Assembly (NCBI GenBank): GCA_913061285.1
Contig: CAJXVR010000022.1
Coordinates: forward strand, 1 to 40,940
Source of the DNA: an uncultured Verrucomicrobiota bacterium
GTDB lineage: Bacteria; Verrucomicrobiota; Verrucomicrobiia; Limisphaerales; AAA164-E04
DNA: 40,940 nt
Direction: 5' to 3'
Shown here: positions 24,483-33,720 of the stretch, piece after piece
Position numbering within the stretch: position 1 is the first letter of the stretch
Layout of the letters: each line of letters starts with the position of its first letter
Notes under the pieces: generated by a model
What the model was told of the DNA's origin: nothing
Databases searched by the model: none
What the model saw: the letters and a program-made list of their open reading frames with translations, nothing else
Position numbers and translations under genes: made by a program

Positions 24483-26207
24483 ATGAGTTCGAAAGCACAG
24501 GCTGAACTAAGTCGACGTCAGTTCATGGGGGCGTGGGGGAGCTTGCTAGCGATGACCGCTCTAACGGGCGATGTGCAAGGCGCCGGCCTCGAAGGAAGTG
24601 ATTCAAGCCATGGTTCCGAGCTAGGGGATCTGACCTTGGGTTCGCTGAGAGCGGCAGAAAATGTCTTTGGCCTATCGTTGCGCCCAGAAGACCGGGCACA
24701 GGCACTTGAGGGAGTCATTCGTCAGCGGGAACGATTCATGGCTCGACGGCGGCGAGGCTACCTGGGCAATGATGAGGCCCCTGCAAATTGCTTTGATCCA
24801 CGACTCCCGGGGCAAGCGTTTCGGCATCAAGAGAATCGAGTCCATCTCCGTGCGTCAGGAATTCCCGAGATGCCTGATCATGATGAGACGATCGCCTTTG
24901 CGCCGGTGAGCCATTTATCAGCATGGATTCGGGAGCAGAGACTCAGCAGCGAGCGATTGACTCAGATTTATCTCGATCGTCTGAGGCGATATGATCCCCT
25001 CCTTCATTGCGTCGTCACGCTCTTGCCAGAGAAGGCCTTAAAACAGGCCCGGCGTGCGGACCAAGAGATTGCTTCTGGTCACTATCGAGGCCCCCTTCAT
25101 GGGATTCCCTGGGGCGCGAAAGATCTGTTTGATACCCAGGGAGATGCCACCACTTGGGGAGCAAGCCCCTATCGAAGCCGGGTTGCGGATCGTGACGCGT
25201 TTGCCGTCCGCAAACTCGAATCAGCAGGAGCGGTCTTGCTGGTTAAACTGACGTTGGGAGCGCTGGCGATGGGCGATGTCTGGTTTGATGATGTAACGCG
25301 GAATCCCTTCAATCCAAGCCAAGGCTCCAGTGGTTCCAGTGCGGGTTCAGCGTCTGCGACGGCTGCAGGCTTGGTGGGGTTCTCCTTGGGGACTGAAACC
25401 CTGGGCTCGATCGTATCACCATGTATGCGTTGTGGTACGACAGGGCTTAGGCCGACCTTTGGGCGCGTGGCAAGGAGTGGTGCGATGGCATTGTGTTGGT
25501 CCTTGGACAAAACGGGTCCTATCTGCCGAACGGTTGAAGACACCGCGCTTGTTCTTGCCGCAATTAACGGTGCGGATGAGGGGGATCCCTCCTCGGTAGA
25601 CCACGGATTTGAATTTGAGGGGCGTGAGAATCTTCAGGGGATGAGGGTGGGTTACTCACCACGCTGGTTTGAGGGGGCTGAAAAGGAGCTAGAGAGAGGC
25701 GTGTTGGAACGGGTTCGACAGCTCGGCGTAGAACTTGTGGAGGTTGCCCCGCTCGAGGAAGACGTGAGCCATCTCTATACGATCCTAAACGTCGAGGCGT
25801 CGGCGGCATTCGAAGAATTGACACTCGAAGGCTTGGATGCGTCGCTAGTGAGCCAAGGGGAAGGTGCATGGCCCAATATTTTTCGCAAATCTTGGATGGT
25901 GCCGGCTGTCGAGTTTGTTCAGGCGGATCGACTTCGCCGTCGTGTCATGACCAAGGTCGCGGCAATGATGAACGGCGTTGATATGTTGCTGAGTCCGAGC
26001 TACGCCGGGAGTCTTCTCGTAGCGACTAATTTTACCGGACATCCCTCCTTGACCCTGCGGGCCGGGTTTCGCGCGGATGGTACGCCTACTGGGATCACGC
26101 TTTGGGGCGACTTATTTGAGGAGGGAAAACTGTGTCTCGTCGGGAGTGCCCTTGAGAAGGCCCTTGGTGTTTGGAATCGGCAGCCTTCGTTGAAGGGCGG
26201 AGTCTAA
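24483..26207 (+). CDS. Tat-exported amidase-signature family hydrolase
   Basis: 574 residues. The N-terminus carries a twin-arginine motif SRRQFMG (10-16) followed by a hydrophobic stretch, predicting folded export to the periplasm. The amidase signature Ser-cisSer-Lys triad is visible: Lys213 in GIPWGAKDLFDT, cis-Ser283 in GSSGSSAGSAS and the nucleophile Ser309 in TETLGSIVSP. These are followed by CGTTGLRPTFGRVARSGAMA. A 120-residue N-terminal region precedes the catalytic domain, as in the exported amidases often annotated as Asp-tRNA(Asn)/Glu-tRNA(Gln) amidotransferase A-like. Export and the lack of GatB/GatC neighbours argue against a tRNA role; it probably hydrolyses an external amide. 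Its stop lies 4 bases from the convergent ABC gene. Confidence 0.92.
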   Translation: MSSKAQAELSRRQFMGAWGSLLAMTALTGDVQGAGLEGSDSSHGSELGDLTLGSLRAAENVFGLSLRPEDRAQALEGVIRQRERFMARRRRGYLGNDEAPANCFDPRLPGQAFRHQENRVHLRASGIPEMPDHDETIAFAPVSHLSAWIREQRLSSERLTQIYLDRLRRYDPLLHCVVTLLPEKALKQARRADQEIASGHYRGPLHGIPWGAKDLFDTQGDATTWGASPYRSRVADRDAFAVRKLESAGAVLLVKLTLGALAMGDVWFDDVTRNPFNPSQGSSGSSAGSASATAAGLVGFSLGTETLGSIVSPCMRCGTTGLRPTFGRVARSGAMALCWSLDKTGPICRTVEDTALVLAAINGADEGDPSSVDHGFEFEGRENLQGMRVGYSPRWFEGAEKELERGVLERVRQLGVELVEVAPLEEDVSHLYTILNVEASAAFEELTLEGLDASLVSQGEGAWPNIFRKSWMVPAVEFVQADRLRRRVMTKVAAMMNGVDMLLSPSYAGSLLVATNFTGHPSLTLRAGFRADGTPTGITLWGDLFEEGKLCLVGSALEKALGVWNRQPSLKGGV

Positions 26208-26211
26208 GAAC

Positions 26212-26862
26212 TCAATCGTTTAGATGGAGGGGAATCGCCTTGCTATTCTCGAGACGAAAATGGGAATCCCCGAGTTGTCGCGCCTCTTGGTGGCTGTGGG
26301 TAATATGAAGGATCGAGACGTCAGATTTTTGGTGCACCGCCGTCAATAGCTGACACATATCTGCATGGAGATCTTCGTCCAGAGCGCTCAATGGTTCGTC
26401 GAGTAAGAGGACGGACGGTTTGAACGCGATGGCCCGGCCGAGCGCGACCCGTTGGGCTTCGCCGCCACTGAGCCCGGCTGGCATGCGGTCGAGGAGATGC
26501 TCAATGCCCAAGAGTTTTGCCAGTTCATTCACCCGCTGGCCGATTGCCGCAGAGGACATCCGGCGAATGACGAGTGAGAAGGCGAGTTGATCCCGAACCT
26601 TCAGGGTAGGAAAGAGGGCTCGGTCTTGGGGAACGTAGCCCACACCGCGCTCCGCCGCCTTTAGATGAGTCACATTCCTAGATCCGAAACGGATTGTTCC
26701 AGATTGGATTTTCCTGAGCCCTGCGACCGCTTCAAGAATGCTCGTCTTTCCGCAGCCGCTTCTTCCCATGAGGACGGTATAGGCGCCTCGTTCGATCTTT
26801 AGATCGAAGTCCTTGAGATGAAAGGATCCCTGAACGAGGTTGAGTTGTTGGATTTCGATCAT
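26212..26862 (-). CDS. ABC importer ATPase, molybdate type (ModC-like)
   Basis: 216 residues from ATG 26862, which overlaps the permease stop as ATGA. An open extension back to 27069 is antisense-like noise rich in His and Gly, and was discarded. Walker A is GRSGCGKTS (33-41), the Q-loop is YVPQDRALFPTL, the signature is LSGGEAQRVALGRA, Walker B is VLLLDEPLSALDE and the switch is HITHSHQEA. It is shorter than E. coli ModC because the C-terminal molybdate-binding (TOBE) domain is absent. It works with the 26859-27728 permease and the tandem binding protein. Specificity (molybdate, tungstate or sulfate) rests on the neighbours. Confidence 0.93.
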   Translation of the reverse strand: MIEIQQLNLVQGSFHLKDFDLKIERGAYTVLMGRSGCGKTSILEAVAGLRKIQSGTIRFGSRNVTHLKAAERGVGYVPQDRALFPTLKVRDQLAFSLVIRRMSSAAIGQRVNELAKLLGIEHLLDRMPAGLSGGEAQRVALGRAIAFKPSVLLLDEPLSALDEDLHADMCQLLTAVHQKSDVSILHITHSHQEARQLGDSHFRLENSKAIPLHLND

Positions 26863-27728
26863 GCGTTGAGGCGCTGCATCCCGAAGAGGCGCGCGATGAC
26901 CAGTACGATGGCCGCTGCGACCACCATGATGATCGAGACCGCTAACATGCCTTTTAAGTTTCCCGCTTGCATCTCGAGATAGACCGAAGTCGGGAGGACC
27001 TCCGTGCGGAGCCGAGTGGATCCGGCAAAAACGAGAATGGGCCCAAACTCTCCTAAGGAACGAGCCCAAGCGATGGTGCCCGCTGCGAGTAAGCCCCGTT
27101 TTGATTGGGGGAGAATGACCTGCCAGAATGCCTGGCTTCGGCTACATCCGAGAGTCATGGCGACATCTTCAAAACGCGAAGGGATTTGATCAAAGGTCAC
27201 CCTCATGGTTCGAACTGCGAATGCGGCCGCCACCATGAATTGGGCAATGATCACCGCGGGAACTTCGAAGACTACCATGTCACTGATCCACGAAAAGGGA
27301 GGAAAATTGAAAAGGATAAGGAGGCTGATGCCAATGACTAAGGGAGGAAGCACGATCGGGATGTCAAGGATGGCGTCTACCAGGTTCTTGCCTGGAAAAT
27401 CGAACCGAGACATGAGATATCCGATGGGTACTGCTACCCAGATTGAAAGCACAGTGGAAATACAGCAGCTGATAAGACTGAGCATGATCGAGAAACGAAT
27501 CTCTTCGCTTTGCAGGGCTGCCAGCAGCGATTCCTTATCGGTATAGGCAATATCTGCAAAGACCATCAGAACGATGATCGAAACGTAGGCGCCACCGAGA
27601 ATGAAAAGGCTGGAAAGGAAAAACGTGTCAGAGGCGACGCGGTGATGCGGTGACGCCTCTTTGTCTCCTGTGTTGTGAGCCGGGCGCGACCCGTTGTGCT
27701 GGTCTTCAGGAAGGTCCGTTTCCCTCAT
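26859..27728 (-). CDS. ABC importer permease, molybdate/tungstate type (ModB-like)
   Basis: 289 residues from ATG 27728, which shares a base with the stop of the upstream gene (TAATG); ATG 27752 is an upstream alternative. A hydrophilic N-terminus is followed by about six helices. The family block EFGPILVFAGSTRLRTEVLP followed by TSVYLEMQAGNL is characteristic of ModB/CysT/TupB-type permeases. The EAA-like loop is EDVAMTLGCSRSQAFWQVILP. It forms the channel through the inner membrane. Overlapping starts on both sides show a tight binding protein-permease-ATPase operon. Confidence 0.92.
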   Translation of the reverse strand: MRETDLPEDQHNGSRPAHNTGDKEASPHHRVASDTFFLSSLFILGGAYVSIIVLMVFADIAYTDKESLLAALQSEEIRFSIMLSLISCCISTVLSIWVAVPIGYLMSRFDFPGKNLVDAILDIPIVLPPLVIGISLLILFNFPPFSWISDMVVFEVPAVIIAQFMVAAAFAVRTMRVTFDQIPSRFEDVAMTLGCSRSQAFWQVILPQSKRGLLAAGTIAWARSLGEFGPILVFAGSTRLRTEVLPTSVYLEMQAGNLKGMLAVSIIMVVAAAIVLVIARLFGMQRLNA

Positions 27729-29275
27729 TACCGGTCGTCCCGCGCTTCCCACGTAAATCCTTGATCGACGAAGCGGCTACGCGATTCTTCTGAGAGAATT
27801 GCTGAGAGGAGTCGTTCTGTGAGCAAGGGATATTTGGTTTCCCGTCCAACGGCGACATTCTGAACCGCCTTAGCTGTTGCTTGGTCTATATCGATTAATT
27901 CGAATCGATCAGTGAGGTTTTGGCAGTTGGCTTCGTAGACGAGTGCTGCATCTAGTTTGGTATGACCTTCCATTTGGAGGATCAATTCGTGAGCGGTCGG
28001 GGTGGTGACGATGACATTCTGATTCGATTCGATTTGGGATTTTATTCCGGTTTCATCGAATAGACGCCAAGTCAGTGCACCCAGTGTGCTCATTTTCGGG
28101 TCGGTCGTCCCAATGGTGACTCCGTCTTGGGCGAGATCTTTTAGAGTGTGGATATTCTTTGGATTGTCCTTCCTCACCATGATGACAATTCGCGTGCTTG
28201 AAACATCGCTGGCAGGTAGAAATTCAGACTCGACCATGGTGAGATAGCTGACGTCGCAGGTCATGAAGGCATCAGGGAGATGAAACTTACCCGCTTGAAT
28301 GTTGCCTACGATTGTTCCGCAGCCAGCGTAGTGAGTTTTGATGAGGCACCCCTCGCGAGATTCAAACTCCTTAAGCGTTGCTACGATGGCGTTTCGGTTG
28401 ACGCCACCACAATAGACCACCAACTCAGGAACATCGGCCCATGAATCGCCTGCTAAGGTTTCAAAATGGAATTTCTTGAAGAAGGGTTTGCCTTTTTCTG
28501 GGGCAGCCAGATAGCGCGCGAAGTGAAGGGCAGTGCTCGCTTTCTTGGTGGTAGAGGTGACATCCGCGGAAATCGTCGATGTGCTATCCTTAAACTCTGG
28601 GCAGGGTATGATCTTCAGTCCAAATTGGCGAGCAGTGGCGTCCCAGATCATTGCCGCATCGATGTTTTCCGAAGTCTTTACAGCGTTTGCTGCTTCGGGA
28701 ACCCTGGGGAAACTCGCTTTCTTCTTGAGATTCACCATATCCCAGAGTTCATGGGACTCTAGTTGCACTTTCGTTTTCTTGCCCACACCGGCCTGCTCGT
28801 TGCAGATAATAAATGAGAGCTCCTTCGTGAGCATTTCCTCGACGCTACTGAAATTACCTATCGCATCAGGTTTGATGGCGACAACCACCTGTTGCTGCGC
28901 GAGTGGGATCGACTCCTTAGTCAGGCCCTTGTCTCGGGCACGGGCGCTGAAGAACTTGTCGGCGGGAATGTAGAGGTCACATCGTGAGATCTCTGATTCA
29001 AATTCCAGGGCGAGTTTGCTTTCAAGCTCGCCACTGGAGCCATAGTCAAGTCGGACTTCGATACCGAATTCCTCTTCATATTGCTTTGCTGCTGCCTCAA
29101 CAGGTTTTCGAATGCCAGCGGCGCAGTAGACGACGAGATCTGATTTTGCCACTTGCGGTATCGCTGTCTCTCGATTGAGCAAAACAACCAGCGAGGCGAC
29201 CAATATGATCGAGGCTAATCCGAGAAGGATCCAATTGGCACTGATGCGGCGGTATTGATAGTTCTCGTCAGTCAT
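27728..29275 (-). CDS. Tandem molybdate-type periplasmic binding protein with N-terminal anchor
   Basis: 515 residues. One helix (WILLGLASIILVASLVVLL, 15-33) anchors or exports the protein. Two consecutive solute-binding domains follow. Residues 46-275 start DLVVYCAAGIRKPVEAAAKQ and contain DYGSSGELESKLAL and CDLYIPADKFFS. Residues 285-510 start ELVVYCGGVNRNAIVATLKE and contain HYAGCGTIVGNIQAG and PDAFMTCDVSYL. Each copy has the ModA/WtpA order of blocks, including a late DAAMIWDA or DAALVYEA motif. The usual family length is about 250 residues, so this is a fused duplication. The first copy keeps the SSG ligand loop; the second has AGCG instead. It probably delivers molybdate or tungstate to the permease encoded next, with which it overlaps. 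Confidence 0.9.
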   Translation of the reverse strand: MTDENYQYRRISANWILLGLASIILVASLVVLLNRETAIPQVAKSDLVVYCAAGIRKPVEAAAKQYEEEFGIEVRLDYGSSGELESKLALEFESEISRCDLYIPADKFFSARARDKGLTKESIPLAQQQVVVAIKPDAIGNFSSVEEMLTKELSFIICNEQAGVGKKTKVQLESHELWDMVNLKKKASFPRVPEAANAVKTSENIDAAMIWDATARQFGLKIIPCPEFKDSTSTISADVTSTTKKASTALHFARYLAAPEKGKPFFKKFHFETLAGDSWADVPELVVYCGGVNRNAIVATLKEFESREGCLIKTHYAGCGTIVGNIQAGKFHLPDAFMTCDVSYLTMVESEFLPASDVSSTRIVIMVRKDNPKNIHTLKDLAQDGVTIGTTDPKMSTLGALTWRLFDETGIKSQIESNQNVIVTTPTAHELILQMEGHTKLDAALVYEANCQNLTDRFELIDIDQATAKAVQNVAVGRETKYPLLTERLLSAILSEESRSRFVDQGFTWEARDDR

Positions 29276-29330
29276 ACAAGATGCTTAGTCTTTCAGATTC
29301 GACCAGGTCTTGAGTCGTTGAGCGATGAGG

Positions 29331-32300
29331 CTAATTGACTGGGTTGAGAAATCCAGCTTTTTGGACGAGTCGGTCTTCGCGCGAAATCTCGATGAATTGA
29401 ATCATTGGAGAGGTTGCGAGCTGACTGTTGGAATCCTCGGTCTTGAACCGGAGATGGAGTTCATCCTCTACCTCAATGCCGGAAAACACTCGAATAACAG
29501 CCTCGCGGGGACCTTTGGCATGCTCAAGGACATCGAATTGGGACAACACCGTTTTGTCCTGTAAGAGAATATCGAAGACCCGTTGGCCCTTGGTCTGTCC
29601 CTTATGAGCAGTGAACCCAATGCGAACCTGATAGGTGCCTTTCTCGGTGTGATCAAGGAGGGGAATATGTAGTTCGTTCAAACCTTGGATAGCCGAGGTA
29701 AATAGCCAGGGCTGCTTCGACCCCTGGATCGTGATGCCTCGGTAATCTCTTCGGGTGACGGCCGTTCCCTGGTTTTCTTTTAGGTCGAATTTTACTCCGT
29801 AGTTCTTAAAGGGGCCTTGGCCATCGCTCGTATCGGGACGGGGATAGGCGAACCACATGGTGCCGTCTGGATCGCGAAGATCGCCGGGAGCGCCAAGATT
29901 GAGGGCGAGATGGGCGACCGGTACCGTGGGGGGTTGTGAAATGAAGACCGACCATTCACCTGGTCCTTTTTGTCTCTTTGTCTTCATCGCGACGGTCGTG
30001 CGGAGGGCGTAGGAGCACGTGCAGCCGGCGCTTGACTCTTGCATCGTCAGTAATCCGTTCGCTGGGATCATGCTGTTCCAGCAACCAGGACGGGTGCCTC
30101 CGAAGAGTTGCAATCCTGAATCTTGTTCGAGATTGACGATTGCTGCGGAGAAAGAGCGGAAGAAGAGGTTGTTGGGAGTTGCTGTAACGACGCCACAGCT
30201 GTGACCGGGTCTGAGAAACTCCCATTCAACGGTCTCTCCGGTGATTGGGTGTTGCCGTGTCTTGATTTCACCCGTGGTAAGACTAGCAGCTCGTGGTTCG
30301 ATAAAGAGCGTGTCATTGACGACTAAGGGCCGACGACGGTAGTTCAACGGTTTGGACCAGTATGTTTCACCATTACTAGCGTTGAGGACCGAGACTCGAC
30401 GCCAACCTAGCTTTCCTTGGGCAAAGGGGGTTTGATCGTGGTTGCTGTAGTGGCCAAAGAATAGGAGCCTTCCATCTTTAAAGGCAGCGCCCAGTTTGTT
30501 GCCGCCGGCACCGCTGAGGTCTAGTACCTTACTCCAATTCGTTTCGCCAGTGCGAACGTCAAGAGCCACAGTGCGTCGAAAGTCGCGGTCTTTGAATGCC
30601 AGATTCGCTTCGTCGTGAGGATGGTAAATACCGTCAGCAATCTCTTGTTTTCGTTGTTCGGCGGCGGTCTCTTTCTCGGCTTCTGTTAAGACGCTGTCCA
30701 CAAAGAAGAGTTGATCGTCACCAAGGGTCAGTGAGATTTGTGGGATATGATGCCCCTGTCGATGCCAGAGTAGTTGTCCTGAGTGAACATCGTAAGCAAA
30801 GACGCTATCGCTGATCATCATCTTATCAGAAACGGGGGAGGGTGTGTGGTCCGGGAGCCATCCGGGAAAGTTGCCGCTGAATTTCCAATGGTAGCCGTCC
30901 CGTTTGAACTCTGCATAGGCTGCCTTGTTGGGAATGGGGAATTTCTTTGGAAAGTAATCGACGATCGATTCGTCGATACTGCTACGCCTCGCTTTGATTT
31001 TGTGGTAGAACTCTGGGATCTCCGACTTTGGCTTCCATCGGCCATCAGAGATCATGTCATTCCAGGTGTGTCCGTACTCGAAACGAAGCGGTACGGCTCC
31101 GGAACCGAAGAGAATGCCGTTTTGAACGCTGATATATCCCCAGCGCCGGATCGCATTGTCGGCTCGTGAAGGAACCGAAAACTCGCGGATGGTTGCTCCT
31201 GTTTGGGGATCAAGTTGAAGAGTCCTGTCTTCCGCGGCTACGAAGAGTGCCTGGTCAGTTGCAAAGAGATTGCTGCCGTCGACGTCAGCCCGGGAGCGCA
31301 CGGCTCCCTTGATGTCGCGTTTCCAAAGGAACGTTCCGTTGTAGGCGTCATAGCCCATCACAACCTCCATTCCCTGAACGAAGAGGCGTCCGTTGACCGC
31401 GAGTGGACTGACGGATCGCGCATGCCGGTCCAGCATGTACTCTGAACCGGGTTCGCCGAACCAAAGCACTCCGAGTGGACCCTTTACGAGTTCATCCGGT
31501 GACGAACCGGTGTTTCCGGCATCTCCATAGAGGCCATTCCAGGTCCCCGAACCGGGCAATTTCCCCCGAGTGAATTGTACCCAATTGTCACCGGCTGATG
31601 GGGTCTCAGGTGTGGGAAGGTCGCTCTTCGCGACCCAGCGGCGAATCGAGGTAGACACTCCGGTCGTTGTTGGAGAACCGAGGAGGGCGATACCGCCGGC
31701 CGGCCGAATAACCCGGGCGATCTCGCTGGCGGGGGCTTTGATTCCTGGCTGGAGAACGAGTGATTCTGAAACGACGAGGTTTGCGAAGTAGTCTGGTAGC
31801 TCGGAGTAATTCCATGGGACTGCGGTAATCCGTTTTCCATACAAGCCGGTTGTTTGCAGTCGCTCTCGAATCGTTCTCAAGCGATCCGGATCGGCGACTG
31901 GCAGAATGAACTGAAGCTCGCTTCGGAGAGCGAGTTCGTAAGCGAGTTGACCGGTTTCGCTATCAATCACAAGGCAGAACCCTTGTTTGATCTTGCTTTG
32001 GCCCAGGATTGTGTTGGCTGCCTGCTCGAAAAGCGTTTGGTTTGAGGATGCTTCAAAGGGCTTCGTGGTGATTCGAGCGCGGTGGTGGGTGACAGGATGG
32101 TTCGTTGCAGCGAAACAATAGATGCTTCCCGAAACGGTGCTGGCAAATAATCGGGAATCCCCGACGGCGAGACCAATCACTTGGTCGTCTGTTTTCTCCT
32201 TCCAACGGAGATTCCCAAGCTTGGCGTCGAGGCAAAGAACTTCACCGTCGCCTCCGCAAAGGATAGCATCTCCAGCGCGAGCGATACTCAGGAGTCCCGT

Positions 32301-33587
32301 GGCTGGGTGTTGCCAGAGGATACAGTCGCGCTTTAGTTGGTCCTTTTGATCATTCAAGCTGGCGATCTTTCCGGTCAGGTGGGTGAGTTCTTGTCGGAGA
32401 TCGCTACGGGCAGAGCTAGTCTCTTGTGAGTCCGCAAGAGAGAGTTCCTTTATCGCTGAGCGAACCGCGGCGATGTTTTTGCTTAGCGTCGTAATCTCTT
32501 TGTTGATTCTCGGAGTGTCGGTCTGCTCTTTCTTGTTTGCTGCGCGGTCAATGGCGATGACACCTTGGAGGGTGAGGGTGTAGGCTATTTGAGAAGTCAG
32601 GACGACATCAATCCCATTGAAGCTGGCGAAGAGATCGCCCTGTTTGTTGCCGGATTCGTCGAAGACGATCTTGGCTGCATCGCCTTGGCTACTGACGCCA
32701 GCGATGAGTTTGCCCTGATCGATTAGGGCCCACGCTCCTCCGGTCTTAGCGCCTTGAGAGAGGAATTTCTTGAAGTTTCCCGTGTGCCGGTTGAAAGCCG
32801 CAGGCATTCCCCTTCCCGAGGGTACGTAGAGGGTGTCACCTGAGAGGAGTAGGTAGCCTTGAGGTGCCATGCCTCCGTATTCGAGTCCCCAGGCGAGATC
32901 TCCTGCAGTATCGTTTTTCCAGATTTCGGTGCCGGTAGAAGCCTCGAGGGCCGTGATGTAAAGGCCTTCATATGGAAAGATGCCCGCGGCTGCGTAAACA
33001 ATTCCTTCATGGACGGCAAGGCCGGTACGGACGGGCCATGTGGCGATCATATTGCCCGTTCCGATGATTCGTTCATCTGCTGGTCCTGGGCGGCTGCGCC
33101 AGCGGAGCGTCCCGCTGTGGGCATTGAGGCAATAGATGTAGCCGTCGTCAGATCCGAAATAGAGATGTCCATCGTTCACTTGAGGGGCGAAACGGATCGC
33201 AGCATCAGCGAAGAACCGCCATTGGAGTTCGCCAGTTTTCGTGTGGATGGAACGGATCTGGTGATCCACCGACGAACCAAAGAAGGCACTCTCGCCGTGT
33301 GTGACCACATGGAGGGCCCGGTCGGAGTGCATGCGGGGGCGTTCCTCTCCCGGCATTGGCCACGCAGGAATGGGGCGATGGGTTGAGTGAAAGATCCAGG
33401 CTGGACTCAAGACTGGGGGAAGATCCGACTCGGTCTGCGCGCTTCGGCTGAGATTGGCCCGGTAGCTAGGCCAATCGGAAGCCCTCCCTTCAAGGCTTCC
33501 GATAAGGAAGAGGGTGAAGATTGTGGCAAGCCACGGACCGCGGCGTGGTGTGATGAACGAAGGGCCTAGCGGGGCAAACGTATTCAT
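29331..33587 (-). CDS. Large exported PQQ-like beta-propeller protein with methyltransferase-like and coiled-coil insertions
   Basis: 1418 residues from ATG 33587, placed before a signal peptide (WLATIFTLFLIGSLEGRASD); the frame is open to ATG 33650. PQQ/quinoprotein-type propeller repeats appear as IRSIHTKTGELQWRF, IYCLNAHSGTLRWRS, ITALEASTGTEIWKN, VLCLDAKLGNLRWKE, TVALDVRTGETNWSK and VSVLNASNGETYWSK. A helical coiled-coil stretch (about 351-422) and a region resembling a degenerate SAM methyltransferase fold (about 520-640: GFCLVIDSETGQLAYELALR, GLYGKRITAV, DYFANLVVSE) interrupt the propeller. The C-terminal 150 residues form a separate beta-domain (IPLLDHTEKGTYQVRIGF). Such proteins are frequent in Planctomycetes and Verrucomicrobia. 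A dehydrogenase role is not shown, since no PQQ-ligand set was verified. Confidence 0.87.
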   Translation of the reverse strand: MNTFAPLGPSFITPRRGPWLATIFTLFLIGSLEGRASDWPSYRANLSRSAQTESDLPPVLSPAWIFHSTHRPIPAWPMPGEERPRMHSDRALHVVTHGESAFFGSSVDHQIRSIHTKTGELQWRFFADAAIRFAPQVNDGHLYFGSDDGYIYCLNAHSGTLRWRSRPGPADERIIGTGNMIATWPVRTGLAVHEGIVYAAAGIFPYEGLYITALEASTGTEIWKNDTAGDLAWGLEYGGMAPQGYLLLSGDTLYVPSGRGMPAAFNRHTGNFKKFLSQGAKTGGAWALIDQGKLIAGVSSQGDAAKIVFDESGNKQGDLFASFNGIDVVLTSQIAYTLTLQGVIAIDRAANKKEQTDTPRINKEITTLSKNIAAVRSAIKELSLADSQETSSARSDLRQELTHLTGKIASLNDQKDQLKRDCILWQHPATGLLSIARAGDAILCGGDGEVLCLDAKLGNLRWKEKTDDQVIGLAVGDSRLFASTVSGSIYCFAATNHPVTHHRARITTKPFEASSNQTLFEQAANTILGQSKIKQGFCLVIDSETGQLAYELALRSELQFILPVADPDRLRTIRERLQTTGLYGKRITAVPWNYSELPDYFANLVVSESLVLQPGIKAPASEIARVIRPAGGIALLGSPTTTGVSTSIRRWVAKSDLPTPETPSAGDNWVQFTRGKLPGSGTWNGLYGDAGNTGSSPDELVKGPLGVLWFGEPGSEYMLDRHARSVSPLAVNGRLFVQGMEVVMGYDAYNGTFLWKRDIKGAVRSRADVDGSNLFATDQALFVAAEDRTLQLDPQTGATIREFSVPSRADNAIRRWGYISVQNGILFGSGAVPLRFEYGHTWNDMISDGRWKPKSEIPEFYHKIKARRSSIDESIVDYFPKKFPIPNKAAYAEFKRDGYHWKFSGNFPGWLPDHTPSPVSDKMMISDSVFAYDVHSGQLLWHRQGHHIPQISLTLGDDQLFFVDSVLTEAEKETAAEQRKQEIADGIYHPHDEANLAFKDRDFRRTVALDVRTGETNWSKVLDLSGAGGNKLGAAFKDGRLLFFGHYSNHDQTPFAQGKLGWRRVSVLNASNGETYWSKPLNYRRRPLVVNDTLFIEPRAASLTTGEIKTRQHPITGETVEWEFLRPGHSCGVVTATPNNLFFRSFSAAIVNLEQDSGLQLFGGTRPGCWNSMIPANGLLTMQESSAGCTCSYALRTTVAMKTKRQKGPGEWSVFISQPPTVPVAHLALNLGAPGDLRDPDGTMWFAYPRPDTSDGQGPFKNYGVKFDLKENQGTAVTRRDYRGITIQGSKQPWLFTSAIQGLNELHIPLLDHTEKGTYQVRIGFTAHKGQTKGQRVFDILLQDKTVLSQFDVLEHAKGPREAVIRVFSGIEVEDELHLRFKTEDSNSQLATSPMIQFIEISREDRLVQKAGFLNPVN

Positions 33588-33720
33588 GATTGAGAGCTTT
33601 GCTTGATTACTCTCATCATGTCGCATCTCGTTATCGAGGCAATGAAACAATCAAACAATGATGGGGTTTTGCCATTGCCTTTGGAACACTTGCTATGCAG
33701 CAAGGTGCGCTGTCTAAGCC

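Noticed and set aside
26863..27069. N-terminal extension of the ModC-like ATPase frame
   Set aside because: It lies antisense-framed within the permease coding region, has no ATPase similarity, and the ATGA overlap at 26862 gives a standard start.
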